Below, piece after piece: positions 3,900 through 5,790 of a stretch of 5,790 nucleotides of DNA. The DNA is from Aminipila sp051883075 (GTDB lineage Bacteria; Bacillota; Clostridia; Peptostreptococcales; Anaerovoracaceae), in the NCBI GenBank assembly GCA_051883075.1, contig JBJETA010000008.1, positions 1 to 5,790 of the forward strand, read 5' to 3'. The first letter of the stretch is position 1; each line of letters starts with the position of its first letter. A program made the translations under genes and the position numbers. The notes below the pieces were generated by a model, which was not told the origin of the DNA, ran no database searches, and saw only the letters and a list, made by a program, of their open reading frames with translations.

Positions 3900-5790
3900 T
3901 TATTTACTCTCAGTTAAAAAAGGAGATGTATACTCATCTTCTTCATAATCATCCGGAACTGAATAAATCTGTTCAGCTTCATACCGCTGACAAATCCTGT
4001 TTTCAATATCCGCTGCTGACACGTTACAATTATTGGCTTCATTAAATTCATCCAAGGTATCTGCATTCATATCCATAGTTTCCGCGATTTCAAGTTCTTT
4101 CTGGCGGATAACAGGATTTCGCCTATTCCGTTCTTTTCTTTGTTCACTTCTAATCTGTCTCTGCATTTGCTGCATATTAGCCACAGCATCAACCGTCTGC
4201 TTAACTGCCCCTTTGAGCTCTTTAATTTGTGCCTGATCCCATTCAATTTCAGGTTTTGTAGCTACCGTATGCACATTTTTCTGGATATCAAACAGTTTAT
4301 TATCATCAGCATCACCTGTCATATTATAATTAGGATGCTTCGGATAATCATATTTAACAGAATAAAACGGAGCTTCTCCACGAATAAAAACAATACAATT
4401 CATATTATCCATTGAAGAAATCTCATCCGGCTGCATGAGCTCACGGCCTGTCGTATTAAAACTGGTGCTGGAGCTTCCTTGCCGACCGAAACTACGGCTT
4501 GTATTCTTGGCACGAATTGTTTCTTTACCGAGTTTCTTGGAAATATAGTCAAGAGTTGTCGCATCAGAGCCTCCAAGAAATAACAGAGTATCACAATTCC
4601 CGACAATTACTTCCCAATCATCCTTATACATAGTTTTTAATTGTGATAAAGCCTGAATAACAATGGTACAGCTGATTTCATGTTTACGCATTGTAGCAAG
4701 TTTCTCATTAAACTCAGGAATTGTGCCGATATTGGCAAACTCATCTAATAGAAATCTCACGTGAATAGGAAGTCTCAGGCCTGGACAATCAGTTTTGGCA
4801 TGATCATATAGAGTTTCAAAAAGCTGAGTATATAACAAAGCCACAAGAAAATTGAAAGTAGTATCTTCAACTTTTGTGACACAGAAAAGAGCTGTCGGTT
4901 TATCTCCAACACTCTTTAGGTCAATATTATCCGTATTGGTAAGATTACTGATTGCCTGCAGGTTAAACATCTGAAGCCTTGTCTGACAGGAAATAAGAAT
5001 GGACTGTGCCGTTTTACCTCCGCCGGCAGATTTAAACACAGCATAGGCCCTTAATGCAATATGTTCAGGATCCTTTTCTCTAAGCTCATCCATCAGGACA
5101 TCTAAAACAGATTCTCTGTTTTCTGAACCTTCTCCTGCATCCACGCATCGAAGCAGCTTCATAACTGATGAAAAATTCTGCTCATCAGGATTGCATTCTG
5201 CGATTAGAAAAAAACAAATAGCCTGCAACAGTGCCGTTTCCGATTTTTCCCAAAATGGATCATTTGTAGAAGAACCTTTAGGAGTAGTATTCTTGATAAG
5301 CGCATTAATCATAGATAATACGCCTTCCTGATTTCTGATATAATGAAAAGGATTATAGCAGTTACTGTGCTCCATCTGCGAAAGATTGAATACACGGACT
5401 TCATACCCCTTCTCTTTCAGAAAACCTCCCATTGACTCAAGAAGTTCCCCCGAAGGATCAGTAATAACAAAAGATGAATTTGCCTGAAGCATGTTCGGTT
5501 TAATCATAAATCGGGATTTACCGGTACCGGAACCACCAATAACAAGGATATTATTATTACGCATGGTCTTTCTGGTATTCATACTGAGGACAACATCTTT
5601 ACTCAAAATCATATTCTTCGTTCCCTTATGTACGTATCCGGTATGTCCATTTTTATTTTCCGTAATTGTCCACGTATGCTCTCCGCCCGTATCAGTATTT
5701 ATTGTCATAGACCATCCGAAAAGAAGAGTTTCCAGCTTTTCTATCAAATCTCTAATGATTTTTGAGATAATATCTTTACCGCCCGGTTTA
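3900..5790 (-). CDS. virD4: VirD4/TraG-type coupling ATPase (N-terminus beyond right edge)
   Basis: This is a type IV coupling protein, the membrane-anchored hexameric ATPase that links relaxase-bound DNA to the channel. The frame is open to the right edge, giving 629 visible residues. A TTG at 5747 is not a credible start, because 14 more in-frame residues (KPGGKDIISKIIRD) precede it and the transmembrane anchor is missing, so the 5' end lies outside the window. Numbering from the TTG, Walker A is GGSGTGKS (71-78, at 5514-5537), followed by SFVITDPSGELL. The all-alpha domain falls roughly within 140-330. Walker B is FLLDEFANIG (332-341, acidic D335 and E336), then the sensor-like IVIQALSQLKTMYKD (362-376), LLFLGGSD and GRELMQPDEISSMD. 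Beyond 500 comes a charged tail: a basic, coiled-coil-like stretch (NMQQMQRQIRSEQRKERNRR) then an acidic end (PDDYEEDEYTSPF). That tail might contact relaxase or channel proteins, which is inference. Confidence 0.95.
   Translation of the reverse strand, partial: KPGGKDIISKIIRDLIEKLETLLFGWSMTINTDTGGEHTWTITENKNGHTGYVHKGTKNMILSKDVVLSMNTRKTMRNNNILVIGGSGTGKSRFMIKPNMLQANSSFVITDPSGELLESMGGFLKEKGYEVRVFNLSQMEHSNCYNPFHYIRNQEGVLSMINALIKNTTPKGSSTNDPFWEKSETALLQAICFFLIAECNPDEQNFSSVMKLLRCVDAGEGSENRESVLDVLMDELREKDPEHIALRAYAVFKSAGGGKTAQSILISCQTRLQMFNLQAISNLTNTDNIDLKSVGDKPTALFCVTKVEDTTFNFLVALLYTQLFETLYDHAKTDCPGLRLPIHVRFLLDEFANIGTIPEFNEKLATMRKHEISCTIVIQALSQLKTMYKDDWEVIVGNCDTLLFLGGSDATTLDYISKKLGKETIRAKNTSRSFGRQGSSSTSFNTTGRELMQPDEISSMDNMNCIVFIRGEAPFYSVKYDYPKHPNYNMTGDADDNKLFDIQKNVHTVATKPEIEWDQAQIKELKGAVKQTVDAVANMQQMQRQIRSEQRKERNRRNPVIRQKELEIAETMDMNADTLDEFNEANNCNVSAADIENRICQRYEAEQIYSVPDDYEEDEYTSPFLTESK

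Noticed and set aside
3224..4415. Plus-strand open frames at 3224-3601, 3258-3455, 3661-3867, 4033-4236 and 4140-4415
   Set aside because: These are antisense shadows of the SpoVG-like, small membrane and virD4 genes. One even runs through the operator and promoter region.
4400..4606. 68-codon minus-strand frame inside virD4
   Set aside because: It is out of frame within a region where the coupling-protein motifs are continuous, so it is a shadow, not a frameshifted fragment.
5745..5747. TTG as the start codon of the coupling protein
   Set aside because: The frame stays open to the right edge, no Shine-Dalgarno precedes the TTG, and the usual N-terminal membrane anchor would be missing.
1..5790. 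A wholly new defence or secretion system
   Set aside because: The core genes match the known Gram-positive conjugation machinery (VirD4, VirB2-like, VirB6-like, PrgI, VirB4). The novelty is limited to the regulation, the tandem SpoVG-like protein and the small membrane protein.

Overview
The window is a piece of the transfer (type IV secretion) module of a Gram-positive conjugative element, probably an integrative and conjugative element of the broad Tn1549 / prgI-virB4-virD4 kind. The base composition is AT-rich, the Shine-Dalgarno sites are strong AGGAGG-type, and the protein families are those of Firmicutes elements. Together these suggest a Clostridia host such as a gut Lachnospiraceae-like anaerobe. 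The host assignment is inference; no taxonomic marker is present. No relaxase, integrase, oriT, cargo gene, RNA gene, insertion sequence or CRISPR array is visible.

All seven genes lie on the minus strand, so transcription runs from high to low coordinates. In order of transcription: (1) a VirD4-type coupling ATPase, running in from the right edge without its N-terminus; (2) a 71-residue two-helix membrane protein of unknown function; (3) a 224-residue protein made of two SpoVG-like domains in tandem; (4) a 104-residue VirB2/Maff2-like pilin subunit; (5) a VirB6/TrbL-like polytopic channel protein; (6) a PrgI-family membrane protein; (7) the N-terminal 308 residues of a VirB4/TraE-type ATPase, running off the left edge. 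No stretch over 300 bases lacks a gene. The longest gaps (121 and 128 bases) each hold a promoter.

The most notable regulatory structure is a pair of promoters, one before the SpoVG-like gene and one before the pilin gene. Each carries the same perfect 14-bp palindrome TACCGTTAACGGTA between its -35 and -10 boxes, at exactly the same spacing. This is the layout of an operator for a dimeric repressor, and it splits the region into at least three transcription units: virD4 plus the small membrane gene; the SpoVG-like gene onward; and the pilin onward. A terminator-like hairpin follows the pilin gene. It would let the pilin be made in excess over the channel and ATPase genes, which would then depend on read-through.

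Functionally, the VirD4 protein would bring the relaxase-DNA complex to a membrane channel built from VirB6/TrbL, PrgI and the VirB2-like subunit, powered by VirB4. The small hairpin membrane protein and the tandem SpoVG-like protein are accessory parts with no assigned role. Several start codons differ from the longest open frame because the longer N-termini contain the Shine-Dalgarno sequence; these are noted gene by gene.
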